Positions 48,059-58,028 of a stretch of 64,000 nucleotides of DNA are shown piece by piece (within the stretch, counting starts at the first letter, position 1; each line of letters begins with the position of its first letter). Origin of the DNA: Pyxidicoccus sp. MSG2 (lineage in GTDB: Bacteria; Myxococcota; Myxococcia; Myxococcales; Myxococcaceae); the NCBI RefSeq assembly GCF_026626705.1, contig NZ_JAPNKC010000001.1:868001-932000 (forward strand), in the 5' to 3' direction. The notes beneath the pieces were generated by a model. That model was not told the origin of the DNA and made no database searches. It worked only from the letters and a program-made list of their open reading frames with translations. Position numbers and translations under genes: made by a program.

Positions 48059-50557
48059 CTAGTCGAACTTCACGTTCACCACGTTGATGTCGATGGGCTT
48101 TACCTCGATACGTCGGTTGAGCGTCTTCTTGAGCTCGGGGTTGAAGAACCGGCAGTCATGCGACCCCACCCGCAGCTCGACGACGTCGAACGGCGTCTCC
48201 CCCAGGCGCTTCCCGCTGCACGTCACCTGCGCCCAGGGCTGCACCGCGAAGCGGACCCAGGCCATGCCCGAGCGGCTCCGCGCCCCGGGGCTCGCGCCCG
48301 TCGCCCGCGGGTCCGGCTCCAGCACGAAGTGCTCCACCTGCTCGGGCCCCGTCCCCACCATCACCGCGCGCACCAGCGGATGGTGCCTCGCCGCCTCCAC
48401 CCGTATCGCCACCTCGCGCCCCGGTGCCACGGACATCTCGGCCGGCGCGTCTCCCTGCGGCTGGCCATCCACGAAGACGAGCGCCTCCGCGGGCTCCGTC
48501 TCCACCCGCAGCCGCACCGGTGCGGGGGCCCCCGTCCTCGTCGACCCGGGCGGCGGGGTGGCCTCGCCGCGAGGCGGAGCGGGAGCGGGCTCCGGCACCA
48601 CCGGCACCAGCCGCATCAGCCCGGCGGACGCCGAGCCCGTGTCCGGCACGTCCACCGTGGTCCGCAGCACCTCATAGCCGTCCCGGCTCACCTCGACGGG
48701 GTACTGGCCGGCCGGCACTGGCGGCAGCTCCAGCGGCGTCTTCTCCGTGAGCGGCTGGCCGTTGAAGACCACGGTGGCTCCGGGCGGCACCGTCTCCAGC
48801 CGCACCGTGGCGGGCGGAGTCTTCGGCCAGGCCCACAGCAGCACCGCCACCGCGACGACCACCGCCAGCCCCGCCCCGGCCATCCACCCCCAGCGCCTCG
48901 GCTGCGTCCCCATCCCCGGGGGGACGGCCGTGTCCGTGCGAGTCTGCGGCGCCCGGGCCGGGCGGGACAGGCCCAGCGACAGCGTGGGCGCATCCTCCTC
49001 CGCCTCGTCGTCCGCGGGCACCGGAACCACCACCCGCGAGGCGCGCACCACCACCTCGGGCATGGCCAGCGTGGGGGCGTCCTCCTCCGCCTCGTTCTCC
49101 GCGGGGACGGGCAGCACGATGCGCGAGGAGCGCACCTCTGGCATCGCCAGCGTGGGGCCGTCCTCCTCCACATGGAGGGGATAGGGCGGGCCCGCCTCGA
49201 ACCGGCCCGTGTGGGGCGGCGGCACCCGCGACGCCGGGCGCGCGTCCGGCACCGGCGGCAGGGGCTCCACATCCAGCTTCACGTCCGTCAGCGTCCCCCG
49301 CGTGGCGGCGCGGCCATCCAGCGTCGGCGCCTCCTCCTCCACGCGAGGCGGCGTCGGCGGCACCACGCTCACGCCCGCGCGGGAGGGACGCTCACCCGGG
49401 GCAGGCTCCACCACGCGCCGCGCTCCCGTCGTCCGGGGCCCGGAGCGCTCCGGCTCGGGCTCTGCTTCCGCGCGCCGTGCCGGGCGAGGGCGCAGCGCGG
49501 CCGTCGCGTCCTCTGGCATCGAACTGGAACGCGGCGCCGGCCTCAGGCCCGTGCGCCGCGACGAGGCGTCCGGGCGCGGCGAAGGCCCCTCGGAGTCCTC
49601 CACCTGCACCTCGCCCGAGCGGGCCTCCGCGGCCAGCCGCTCCGCGTACAGCTCCTTCATGTACGCGGACAGGTGCGCGGGCGACGAGGGCAGCCGGTGC
49701 GTGGCCAGCCACGCCTCCAGCGCGGCCTGGAGCTGCGCCGCCTCCTGGTAGCGGTCGGCCGGGTCCTTCGCGAGCGCCTTGAGGACGATGGCGTCCAGGT
49801 CCGGCGGCACGCGCGTCGTCACCTGCGAGGGCGGCAGCACCCGGCACTCGGACACCGCCGACAGCGTCTGGATGTCGCTGGTGCGCTTGAACAGGCGCAT
49901 CCCGGTGAGCAGCTCGTACAGCACCACGCCCAACGCGAAGATGTCCGAGCGGCAATCCACGCGCAGCCCGGCCGCCTGCTCCGGGGACATGTACGAGTAC
50001 TTCCCCTTCAGCACCCCGGAGCGCGTAATCGTCGCCTGGTCCGCCGCCTTGGCGATGCCGAAGTCCACCACCTTCACGCCGCCGTCGAACGTCACCAGGA
50101 TGTTCTGCGGGGACACGTCGCGGTGGACGATGCCCAGCGGCCGCCCCGTCGTCGGGTCCGTGCGCTTGTGCGCGTAGTCCAGGCCCGCGCTCGCCTCGAT
50201 GAGGATGCGGCACACCAGCGGCACCGGGAGTGGCATCCCCCGCGACTCGGAGTGCCTCCACAGCTTCCGCAGGTCCTCGCCGTGGATGTACTCCATGGCG
50301 ATGAAGAACGAGTCGTCCTGCGCGCCCAGGTCGAAGATCTGCACCACGTTCGCGTGGTTGAGCCGCGCGGCGATGCGCGCCTCATCCAGGAACATCTTCA
50401 CGAAGTCGTCGTTCTCCGTGAGGTGCGGGAGGATCCGCTTCACGACCAGCAGCTTCTCGCCGTCTGGGCCCGGGCGGCGCGCGAGGTAGATCTGCGCCAT
50501 CCCGCCCGTGGCGAGACGCTTCAGGAGCTGATACCTGCCATAGGTTTCGATGGACAC
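48059..50557 (-). CDS. Eukaryotic-type Ser/Thr protein kinase with two PEGA-like domains
   Basis: The product has 832 aa. GTG 50557 gives a complete kinase start (TYGRYQLLKRLATGGMAQIYLA). The kinase residues are intact: K40, HRD 145-147, DFG 165-167, MSPEQA. A long variable linker contains repeated EEDAPTLAMPEV/EEDAPTLSLG units. A transmembrane helix (WGWMAGAGLAVVVAVAVLLW, near 590-610) is followed by two PEGA-type modules (ETVPPGATVVFNGQPL and ETEPAEALVFVDGQPQ). A last beta domain with two cysteines ends the protein. It is co-directional with, and probably an ancient duplicate of, the kinase that follows. Confidence 0.88.
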   Translation of the reverse strand: MSIETYGRYQLLKRLATGGMAQIYLARRPGPDGEKLLVVKRILPHLTENDDFVKMFLDEARIAARLNHANVVQIFDLGAQDDSFFIAMEYIHGEDLRKLWRHSESRGMPLPVPLVCRILIEASAGLDYAHKRTDPTTGRPLGIVHRDVSPQNILVTFDGGVKVVDFGIAKAADQATITRSGVLKGKYSYMSPEQAAGLRVDCRSDIFALGVVLYELLTGMRLFKRTSDIQTLSAVSECRVLPPSQVTTRVPPDLDAIVLKALAKDPADRYQEAAQLQAALEAWLATHRLPSSPAHLSAYMKELYAERLAAEARSGEVQVEDSEGPSPRPDASSRRTGLRPAPRSSSMPEDATAALRPRPARRAEAEPEPERSGPRTTGARRVVEPAPGERPSRAGVSVVPPTPPRVEEEAPTLDGRAATRGTLTDVKLDVEPLPPVPDARPASRVPPPHTGRFEAGPPYPLHVEEDGPTLAMPEVRSSRIVLPVPAENEAEEDAPTLAMPEVVVRASRVVVPVPADDEAEEDAPTLSLGLSRPARAPQTRTDTAVPPGMGTQPRRWGWMAGAGLAVVVAVAVLLWAWPKTPPATVRLETVPPGATVVFNGQPLTEKTPLELPPVPAGQYPVEVSRDGYEVLRTTVDVPDTGSASAGLMRLVPVVPEPAPAPPRGEATPPPGSTRTGAPAPVRLRVETEPAEALVFVDGQPQGDAPAEMSVAPGREVAIRVEAARHHPLVRAVMVGTGPEQVEHFVLEPDPRATGASPGARSRSGMAWVRFAVQPWAQVTCSGKRLGETPFDVVELRVGSHDCRFFNPELKKTLNRRIEVKPIDINVVNVKFD

Positions 50558-50688
50558 GGGACCTGACCGCTCCCCCTGGCCTGCCACCTGGCGTGGCCCC
50601 GGGGTCCGAACGCGGAGAGGTCCCGAGCGTAAGCGCACCGGACAGAGGGGTCAAACGTCCGAACGACGTTGCGGACCCCACCTGCCGG

Positions 50689-51030
50689 CTACCGTCGGGC
50701 GGCCCGTACCTCGCGGGTCTCCCGCATCAGCGCCTCCAGCTCGTCCAGGTGCCGCTTCAGCACCGGCATCAGCACCGGGGCCACATCCACCCGGTCGAAC
50801 AAGTCGAGCACCCGGTCCACCTTGCGCTCGATTTCCTGCGCCCGCGCAGGACTGATGCGACGGAGCAGCATGTCCGCGCCCGCCTCCATCAGCACCCGCG
50901 CCACGGCATCCCGGGAAGCGAGCGGTTCTTCCCTCCGCTGGCCCTCGCCCCGGATGACGCGCAGTCCGGGCGTGCGCACCGGCGCGCGCCCCACGGTCGT
51001 CGTCGTTCCTTCGGAATCACGGGAGCTCAC
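50689..51030 (-). CDS. Small hypothetical protein, helical
   Basis: The product has 113 aa. GTG 51030 is preceded by GAGGAGG at 6 nt, better than the upstream ORF extension. It is mostly helical and charged (PARAQEIERKVDRVLDLFDRV, LKRHLDELEALMRETREVR), with no signal or membrane segment. I do not recognise a family. It lies 131 bp upstream of the first kinase gene on the same strand and may belong to its transcript. Confidence 0.6.
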   Translation of the reverse strand: MSSRDSEGTTTTVGRAPVRTPGLRVIRGEGQRREEPLASRDAVARVLMEAGADMLLRRISPARAQEIERKVDRVLDLFDRVDVAPVLMPVLKRHLDELEALMRETREVRAARR

Positions 51031-51217
51031 CGGGTGCCTCCTCGGCAGCAGCGGGTACGACCTCAGGGTACACACCGCGGGGTGCCCTCCAATTTTCTGG
51101 TCATTCGCACAGGCAAGTGCAGACCTGTAGCACCCGGGACTGACATGAACGTCGAGGGCCGGATGACCGGCCCATCGACTGCGTCACACCTCGCGGTATC
51201 TCGCCTGTCCGCCTGCC

Positions 51218-54184
51218 CTACAGCGCGGCGCACGAGCGGCGGTAGCTGATGGCCACCTTCGCGCCCGGGGCCGGCACGTTGGCGAACACCACGCTGTTGG
51301 TGCCGCCGTCGTACGTCCAGCCCGTCGTCACCGGAGCACCATCCACCGTGACGGCGACGGTGCCCGGCTCCGGCAGCTCGCTGAGCGGGAAGCGCGTCTG
51401 CGCGGAGAAGGCCTTGTCCGCCACCGCTCGCAGCAGGGGCCGGTAGTCGGGGGCGCATACACTCACCACCTCGCCACCGGTGCGGGCCGTGGCCTCCGCG
51501 TAGCGCGTGCCCGCGCCGCCCGCCGTGTCACAGCCATCCTCCGGAGGAGCAATCGCGTAGAACGTCGCGCGCTGCGGCTGGTTGACGCCCTTGAGCTGCT
51601 GCGCCCACTGCACGTAGGTCTCCACCGCGTCCGGCGAGTGGTCGTCCTCGTCGCTGACGAAGAGCACCACCAGCGCGGCCGCATCGCGCAGGAAGCCCGC
51701 GTTGCCGTCGCGCGGAAGGCTGGTGCGCGGGTCGTCCACGTTGTCCACCAGCGGCCGGGACAGCGCGCGGCGCATGGCCTCGAAGCCCTCTTCCACCTCG
51801 GCGCACTTGCCCACCTGCACGTTGCGCTGCAACTGCGCCGCCAGGTCCGGCATGCCGCTGTTGAGCAGGCGGTTGAAGCTGTTGTCCGCCGGGAAGAAGC
51901 GGCCGGCCTCACCGCCCAGCGCACCACCCGGGCAGTTGTCCGCCGGGTTCGGCTGGGGCTGCGTCTGGATGCCGGTGGTGGTGACGGCCACGTGCAGGTT
52001 CACGTTCTTCTCCGCCGCGGTGTTGACGAAGGTCGGCACCGCGTCCACCAGTCGCGTCTGCTCCACCGCCATGGAGTCCGTGTTGTCCACCACGAAGAGG
52101 ACGTCCACCTTGCTCACGTCCTGCTGCACGAAGAGGTCCGTCTTCTCCACGCGCTTGGAGGACTCGCCGATGAGCGGCACCAGCAGCGGCTCCGGCAAAT
52201 CACTCGAGGCCACGTACAGCGGAGACACGTTGAGGCCGTTGACCTGCGCGAAGTACTCCACGCCCACCGTGAAGCCCTCGTTGGGCAGCAGGGTGAAGGG
52301 AATGGGGTCCGGCACCTTCTGGAGGGCGAACTCGGAGTCCGTGGTACCCGGGCCAATCGACACGTTGTCCACCGTCACCGGCGCGGTGCACGCGTTGAGG
52401 AAGTTCACCTCCAGCGGCTCGGGCGGGCAGTCGCGGCGGGCCACGCCCCAGTCCAGGTAGCGGCGCGAGGCCACCAGGCACGCGGCCTGCGAGTTGGCCC
52501 GCAGCGGCACCAGGATGACCGGGTTGGCCGGGTCCATCTGCTCCACCTGCAGCATGCCGATGAACTGGCCACCCGCCGGAGGCGACGCGAAGGACACCAT
52601 GAAGCTGAACCAGTCGCCGGGGTACATGATGCCGCCGTACAGCGCGCCACCCGGCATGCCGAACACGCCGCCGCCGTCGTCCCGCAGCTGGATGTTCTTC
52701 ACCGGGCACAGGTCGGTGCCCTTGTTCTCCAGCTTGACGCCCAGCACCGCGCCCTGCCCCGGCGGCACCGTCCCGAAGTCCAGCGCCAGCGGGGTGACGG
52801 AGAGCTGACACGGCGCGTGCTGCTCCGCCTGGCCGCGGAAGTCCATCTGCACCGTGGCCGCGGAGAAGGCGTTGGTCGTCATCACCAGCGAGCCCATCGC
52901 CGCGCCCACGCGCGTGGGCTCGTAGAACACGGCGATATTCACCTCCTCGCCGGGGCGCAGGGTGTGCGGCATGGCCATCGGCGTGTGGTTGAACTGCGGC
53001 TCGCCGCCCTGGGTCGGCTGCCACGCCAGCGTGTGGAGGGTGAGCGCGCCCGCGTTGGACGAGCCGCAGTTCTTCACGTTGACGATGACGCGCGTCTTCG
53101 AGCCGAGCGGCTGCCTGCCGAAGTCATACGAGAGCGGCGACACGCACAGCTCCGCCGCGCCGCCGTAGCCGCGCAGCCCCACCGGCAGCGTCGGGTGGCG
53201 GCGGCTCTCCACGTGGTAGAGGGCGTTGTCCTGCGCGGCGCCCTGGTGGTCCGGGCTGTAGCGCAACTGGAAGCCGCGCACCTCGCCGGGCTGGAGCACC
53301 AGCGGGAAGCCCGGGTTGGCCTGGCTGAAGGACGCGTCCTTCCCCTCCAGCGTCAACTGCGTCACCGTCACCGGCTCGGTGCTGATGTTGTGGATGCGCG
53401 ACTCGCGGTAGGACTCGCGGTCCACCGGCACCGCGCCGAAGTCCACCACCTCCGGCTCGGCCACGACGGCGCGCTCCAGCGCCTCCGCCGCGATCTGCAC
53501 CGGTACGTCCGCGCAGCCGCGGCACGGCGACACCGCCAGCGCCACCTGCTTCTTGCCGACGCGCACGGGGCTGAACGTCACCGGCACCTCGCGGCTCTCC
53601 CCCGCCGCCAGCGTCACCGGTTCAATCTTGAACTCGTCGCGGTCCGCGCCCACCAGCCGCGGCGCCACCTCCACGGCCATCTCCGTGGGGTTGGCCAGCT
53701 TCACCGACAGCGTCTTGGTGGAGTCCGCCTCGATGCGGCCGAAGTCCAGCCGCCGCGGCGACACCTCCGCCCACGCCGCCACGCCCAGCCCGCTGAGCGG
53801 AATCTTGAGCAGCGGCTCGATCCGCGTGTCCGAGCGCACCACCAACATCGCCGGCAGCGCGCCCGGCTTCGGCGGCGCGAAGCGCACCTTCAGGCTGCAC
53901 GCGCTCCCCGGCTGCAGGCTGTGCGGCCCTTCGTGGGTGAACTCCGCCAGGTAGGAGCCCTCGGGCCCTTCCACCCAGATCTCGTTCACGTTGATGCGCG
54001 CACGCCCCACGTTGCGCAGCGAGATTTCCGCCTCGCGCGCGTCGAAGATGGCCACCTTCTGGAAGTCCACCCCGCCAGGCGTAGCCGTCAGCCGTCCATC
54101 CGCCAGGGACGAACGGTCCCGGTCCGCACACCCGGCCAGCAAGCCCACCACCGCGAGGGCAAGCAAGCCCCAGCGCCCCGTCAT
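51218..54184 (-). CDS. Large lipoprotein with repeated ASH/choice-of-anchor-like domains and a VWA-like domain
   Basis: The product has 988 aa. ATG 54184 starts a lipoprotein signal (GLLAGC, Cys 19). Five or more immunoglobulin-like beta domains of the ASPM-SPD2-Hydin type follow, each with a VDFG- or LDFG-like strand (VDFQKVAI, LDFGRIEA, VDFGAVPV, YDFGRQPL, LDFGTVPP). Then comes a VWA-like domain with VDVLFVVDNTDSMAVEQ (D-x-T-x-S MIDAS variant) and a later FVSDEDDHSPD. It ends in a short beta-domain. It is probably anchored in the outer membrane and exposed or periplasmic, with Ca/Mg-dependent binding. Partner unknown. Confidence 0.8.
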   Translation of the reverse strand: MTGRWGLLALAVVGLLAGCADRDRSSLADGRLTATPGGVDFQKVAIFDAREAEISLRNVGRARINVNEIWVEGPEGSYLAEFTHEGPHSLQPGSACSLKVRFAPPKPGALPAMLVVRSDTRIEPLLKIPLSGLGVAAWAEVSPRRLDFGRIEADSTKTLSVKLANPTEMAVEVAPRLVGADRDEFKIEPVTLAAGESREVPVTFSPVRVGKKQVALAVSPCRGCADVPVQIAAEALERAVVAEPEVVDFGAVPVDRESYRESRIHNISTEPVTVTQLTLEGKDASFSQANPGFPLVLQPGEVRGFQLRYSPDHQGAAQDNALYHVESRRHPTLPVGLRGYGGAAELCVSPLSYDFGRQPLGSKTRVIVNVKNCGSSNAGALTLHTLAWQPTQGGEPQFNHTPMAMPHTLRPGEEVNIAVFYEPTRVGAAMGSLVMTTNAFSAATVQMDFRGQAEQHAPCQLSVTPLALDFGTVPPGQGAVLGVKLENKGTDLCPVKNIQLRDDGGGVFGMPGGALYGGIMYPGDWFSFMVSFASPPAGGQFIGMLQVEQMDPANPVILVPLRANSQAACLVASRRYLDWGVARRDCPPEPLEVNFLNACTAPVTVDNVSIGPGTTDSEFALQKVPDPIPFTLLPNEGFTVGVEYFAQVNGLNVSPLYVASSDLPEPLLVPLIGESSKRVEKTDLFVQQDVSKVDVLFVVDNTDSMAVEQTRLVDAVPTFVNTAAEKNVNLHVAVTTTGIQTQPQPNPADNCPGGALGGEAGRFFPADNSFNRLLNSGMPDLAAQLQRNVQVGKCAEVEEGFEAMRRALSRPLVDNVDDPRTSLPRDGNAGFLRDAAALVVLFVSDEDDHSPDAVETYVQWAQQLKGVNQPQRATFYAIAPPEDGCDTAGGAGTRYAEATARTGGEVVSVCAPDYRPLLRAVADKAFSAQTRFPLSELPEPGTVAVTVDGAPVTTGWTYDGGTNSVVFANVPAPGAKVAISYRRSCAAL

Positions 54185-54346
54185 GGCTCCCACCCCTTCC
54201 CCACAACCATCCATCGCCCATGACCGCCGCCCTCCCCACATGGTGGAGGTCGGACGGATCGGTGGCGAAGCTAGGCACCCACTTCAGGGCGGGCAACCAC
54301 CCACGGGTGGGAAAACAGGCGCCTCATGGGGGCGCCATGTCCGGTT

Positions 54347-54991
54347 TCAAATCTTCGGGATTCGCAGTGTCTTGCTGATCATCGCGCTGCCGCTCGCCGC
54401 GTACAGCAGGGTGAGCGGGTGCAGCGACACCGGACCTACATCCCACACCCCGCCGAGCAGGTCCGGGCCGATGCGTCCCATCCACGTGGCCACCGCCAGC
54501 ACCATGACGAGCGCGAGGCTGGTGGGGATGGGTGTGCCCTCGAAGTACTTCACCTTCCCCGACGCATCCGCCAGCTGCGCGGAGGTGACGTTGAAGCGCG
54601 CCAGCCGGCTGATGCCGCAGGCCACGAAATACAGGAGCACCGCCACGTCCAGCGCGCCCCGCATCCCCACCGCGAAGCCCAGCGCCGCGGGCGCCATGCC
54701 GAAGGAGATGACGTCCGCCAGCGAGTCCAGGTCCGCCCCCAGGGGCGACTTCTTGAAGCGCCACCGGGCGATTCGCCCGTCGAGGAAGTCCAGCAGCAGC
54801 GCCATGGGCATCAGCCCGAAGGCCAGCCACAGCCAGCCCCGCTCCCCCGAGGCCAGGAACTGCATCGCGGCGAGGATGGCCCCCGCTCCCGCGAAGCCGT
54901 TGCCCAGCGTCACGAAGTCGGCCAGCACGAACGTGCGGATCATCGAGAAGTGGCGGCGCGGACGGCGGGCGCCCTGCGGCTCGGTCGTCAT
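54347..54991 (-). CDS. pssA: CDP-diacylglycerol-serine O-phosphatidyltransferase
   Basis: The product has 214 aa with about 6-8 transmembrane segments. The CDP-alcohol phosphatidyltransferase motif D68-x2-D71-G-x2-A-R-x8-G-x3-D89-x3-D93 is complete. The start ATG 54991 is followed by a basic N-terminus. It makes phosphatidylserine, precursor of phosphatidylethanolamine, in the inner membrane. The short, integral-membrane form is the Bacillus-type. No psd gene is adjacent. Confidence 0.9.
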   Translation of the reverse strand: MTTEPQGARRPRRHFSMIRTFVLADFVTLGNGFAGAGAILAAMQFLASGERGWLWLAFGLMPMALLLDFLDGRIARWRFKKSPLGADLDSLADVISFGMAPAALGFAVGMRGALDVAVLLYFVACGISRLARFNVTSAQLADASGKVKYFEGTPIPTSLALVMVLAVATWMGRIGPDLLGGVWDVGPVSLHPLTLLYAASGSAMISKTLRIPKI

Positions 54992-55136
54992 ATGCGCGTT
55001 TTCCTAGCACACCCGTTCTTCACTGCCCGTCGCCTCGTGCTTGACAGTCACGTCTGGTACGGTGGGGCGGGAAATTGTCCATTCCCAGAAAACTTTTGAC
55101 GTCGTGATCCACCCGTCCGTACGCTCGAAAACTGTC

Positions 55137-57665
55137 ATGAAATCAACCTCTCCTGCGCCCCATCCGCGCGGAGTGCCCCTGCAATCCCGGAGCACCCGCT
55201 GGCAGCTGTCCCTCCTCGCCGGGCTGAGCCTGGCCTTCGCCACCGCGTGCGGTGATGACGAAGACCCGCCGGACACGGACCCCACCCCGACGACGCCGAC
55301 GTACGAGGCGAAGATCCGCCGCACCGCCCATGGCATCCCCCACATCACGGGCAAGGACATGGGCAGCCTGGGCTACGGCCAGGGCTATGCCTTCGCCCAG
55401 AACCATGTCTGCATCCTGGCGGATCAGATCCTGAAGGTGCGTGGCGAGCGCGCCCGCTACCTGGGCCAGGGCGCCGGCAGCCTCTATGCGGGCAGCGACT
55501 TCGCGTACCGGCTGCTGGACCTGCCGGCCAAGGCCAAGGCGAGCTTCCCCACCCAGCCGGACGACCTGAAGGCGCTGCTCACCGGCTACGCGGCGGGCTT
55601 CAACCGCTACGTGTCGGAGACGCCGGCGGCCAACCTGCCCAAGCCCTGCACGGGCGTGGCCTGGGTGAAGCCCATCACCCCCGAGGACCTGCTGGCGTAC
55701 CACATCAGCGTGGGCCTGGCGGCCAGCAGCTACCAGCTCATCCTCGCCATCGCCGCGGCCACGCCGCCGGCCACGGGCGGCGGCAGCGTGGGCGTCCCCG
55801 CGCCGGGCAGCTTCAAGGTGATGCGCCCCGAGATGTCCCAGGTCGGCAGCAACGGATGGGCCCTGGGCAAGGACAAGTCCGAGGGCGGCCGCGGCATGGT
55901 GGTGGCCAACCCGCACTTCCCCTGGGAGGGTGAGCTCAAGCTGTGGGAGAGCCACCTGACGGTGCCGGGCGTGATGAACGTCTACGGCGTGGGCCTGCTG
56001 GGCGTGCCCGCGGTGCTCATCGGCTTCAACGAGAACGTGGCCTGGACGCACACGTTCTCCTCCGGCCAGCGCATGACGCTGTACAAGCTGCCGCTCGTGG
56101 CGGGCAAGCCCACCACGTACAAGTACGACGGCGGCGAGCGCGAGATGACCGCGACCCCCATCACCATCCAGGTGAAGCTGCCCGAGGGCTCGATCACCAA
56201 CGTCACCCGGACGATGTACTCGACCCACTACGGCCCGGTCATCACCATCCCCGGCCAGCTCGACTGGACCACCCAGCAGGCCTACACCTTCCGCGACGCC
56301 AACCTGCAGAACACCGCGCTGACGGCGCAGTTCCTGGGCATGGACCGGGCGAAGTCCTTCGCGGAGTTCAAGGACGTCTACAAGAACGTCCAGGGCATTC
56401 CCTGGGTGAACACCATGGCGGCGGATAAGGACGGCAACGTCTGGTACACGGACGCCACGCCCACGCCCAACCTGAAGGCGGAGGCCATCCAGGCCTGGCG
56501 CGCGGGCGTCACCGGCGCGGACCCGCTGTCCACGGCCATCTTCCAGCGGCTGGGTCTGGTGCTGCTGGACGGCAGCAACTCGCAGAACGAGTGGCAGACC
56601 GACGCCGACACGGCCCGCAGCCCCGGCCTCGTGCCCTACAGCAAGGTGCCGAAGCTGGACCGCACCGACTTCGTCTTCAACGCCAACGACAGCTACTGGC
56701 TGGCCAACCCGAACCAGCCGCTCACGGGCTTCTCGCCCATGCACGGCCTCGAGAACTCGGGCCAGAGCCCGCGCACGCGCATGAACGCGGAGCTGCTCAT
56801 GGAGGTGCGCGCGGACGGCGCGTCCGGTCCTGAGGGCAAGTTCAGCCGGACCGAGCTGGAGAACGCCATCCTCAGCAACCGCAGCATGACGGCGGAGCTG
56901 CTCCGGGACGGCCTGGTCGAGCGCTGCACGGGGAAGACGAACATCACCTACACCAGCGGCACCACCACCAAGACGGTGGACATCAGCGCGGCGTGCACCG
57001 TGCTGAAGAACTGGGACGGCCTCTACAACACGAACAGCGTGGGCGCCGTGGTGTTCCGTGAGTTCGCCTCCACCGCCCCGGGCGGCACGCACACCAACGG
57101 TGGCACGCTCTACGCGGTGCCCTTCGACCCGACGAACCCGCTCAAGACGCCCAACACGCTGGCCCCCGCGCCCGCCACGGGCGACGACACCGTGCTCATC
57201 CGGCTGGCGCAGGCGGTGGACGCGCTGACCCGCGCGGGCATCGGGGTGAACAAGGCGCTGGGCGAGGTGCAGTACTCGCCGCGCGTCACCGGCGAGCGCA
57301 TCCCCATCCACGGTGGCACCCCCTTCGACGGCACGGCGAACGTCGTCGGCTACGGCACCTTCAAGTCCACCGCCGAGGAGGCCGCTCCCACCGCCGCGCA
57401 GGGCACGGTCCTCTCCCAGGCGGGCCTGACCAGCAACGGCTACGTCGTCAACAACGGCAGCAGCTTCATCATGGCGATGGAGTTCACCGACCAGGGCCCC
57501 AAGGGCCGCGCGGTGCTGACGTACAGCGAGAGCAGCGACCCGGCCTCGCCGTACTTCGCGGACCAGACGCGCCTGTTCTCCAACAAGGAATGGCGCCCCA
57601 TCCTCTTCTCGGACGCGGAAGTCGCCGCCGCGCCGGCCGAGGAAATCACCATCTCCGGTAACTGA
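55137..57665 (+). CDS. Penicillin-acylase family Ntn-hydrolase lipoprotein
   Basis: The product has 842 aa. ATG 55137 starts a lipoprotein signal (AFATAC, Cys 38). The precursor shows an alpha-chain (about 58-237) and a processing site QVG|SNGW with Ser238 as the expected N-terminal nucleophile of the beta-chain. Downstream GFNENVAWTHTFSS and later NDSYW match acylases such as PvdQ, aculeacin acylase and penicillin G acylase. It hydrolyses an amide link in a periplasmic or exported substrate; quorum-signal, antibiotic or lipopeptide amides are all possible. Divergent from pssA. A GC hairpin follows. Confidence 0.9.
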   Translation: MKSTSPAPHPRGVPLQSRSTRWQLSLLAGLSLAFATACGDDEDPPDTDPTPTTPTYEAKIRRTAHGIPHITGKDMGSLGYGQGYAFAQNHVCILADQILKVRGERARYLGQGAGSLYAGSDFAYRLLDLPAKAKASFPTQPDDLKALLTGYAAGFNRYVSETPAANLPKPCTGVAWVKPITPEDLLAYHISVGLAASSYQLILAIAAATPPATGGGSVGVPAPGSFKVMRPEMSQVGSNGWALGKDKSEGGRGMVVANPHFPWEGELKLWESHLTVPGVMNVYGVGLLGVPAVLIGFNENVAWTHTFSSGQRMTLYKLPLVAGKPTTYKYDGGEREMTATPITIQVKLPEGSITNVTRTMYSTHYGPVITIPGQLDWTTQQAYTFRDANLQNTALTAQFLGMDRAKSFAEFKDVYKNVQGIPWVNTMAADKDGNVWYTDATPTPNLKAEAIQAWRAGVTGADPLSTAIFQRLGLVLLDGSNSQNEWQTDADTARSPGLVPYSKVPKLDRTDFVFNANDSYWLANPNQPLTGFSPMHGLENSGQSPRTRMNAELLMEVRADGASGPEGKFSRTELENAILSNRSMTAELLRDGLVERCTGKTNITYTSGTTTKTVDISAACTVLKNWDGLYNTNSVGAVVFREFASTAPGGTHTNGGTLYAVPFDPTNPLKTPNTLAPAPATGDDTVLIRLAQAVDALTRAGIGVNKALGEVQYSPRVTGERIPIHGGTPFDGTANVVGYGTFKSTAEEAAPTAAQGTVLSQAGLTSNGYVVNNGSSFIMAMEFTDQGPKGRAVLTYSESSDPASPYFADQTRLFSNKEWRPILFSDAEVAAAPAEEITISGN

Positions 57666-57671
57666 CGTCAT

Positions 57672-57705
57672 CCGGGGCCCCGCCGCTCGACGGGCGGGGC
57701 CCCGG
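57672..57705 (+). terminator. GC hairpin after the acylase gene
   Basis: Perfect 13-nt arms CCGGGGCCCCGCC (57672-57684) and its complement (57693-57705) enclose an 8-nt loop; there is no T run. Confidence 0.55.
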
Positions 57706-58028
57706 CCTGTCGTACCGGCTCCGCTCCCTCGCGGGGCCTTCCGGCCCCGCCCCTGGGGCCCGGCTCGCGATGATGGGCGCCACCCGCGCCGCCGCGAGCA
57801 TCCACTCCCCGACATCGCAACCCTCGCCAACGCCGGAGCCTTCGACTCGGGTGGACGCCGCAGGGGTCGGCTCTGTCCTGCCGCGAATGCCGGCCCCCGG
57901 GTCTGATTCCGTCCCCATGCGCCACGCGCACGATGCGCCCCAGAACCGCCCGCCAGCGCCATGCGTTTGCGGGTGAGAGGGGGACCGGGAGCTTCCGGTC
58001 TTATTGCGCGAAGGAGCTGTGCGACGTC
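57706..58028. other. Gene-free stretch between the acylase and the 148-aa gene
   Basis: No supported gene is seen here. Small ORFs on both strands have no start signals or recognisable sequence. A ribosome-site-like AAGGAG lies at 58011-58016. Nothing else stands out. Confidence 0.5.
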
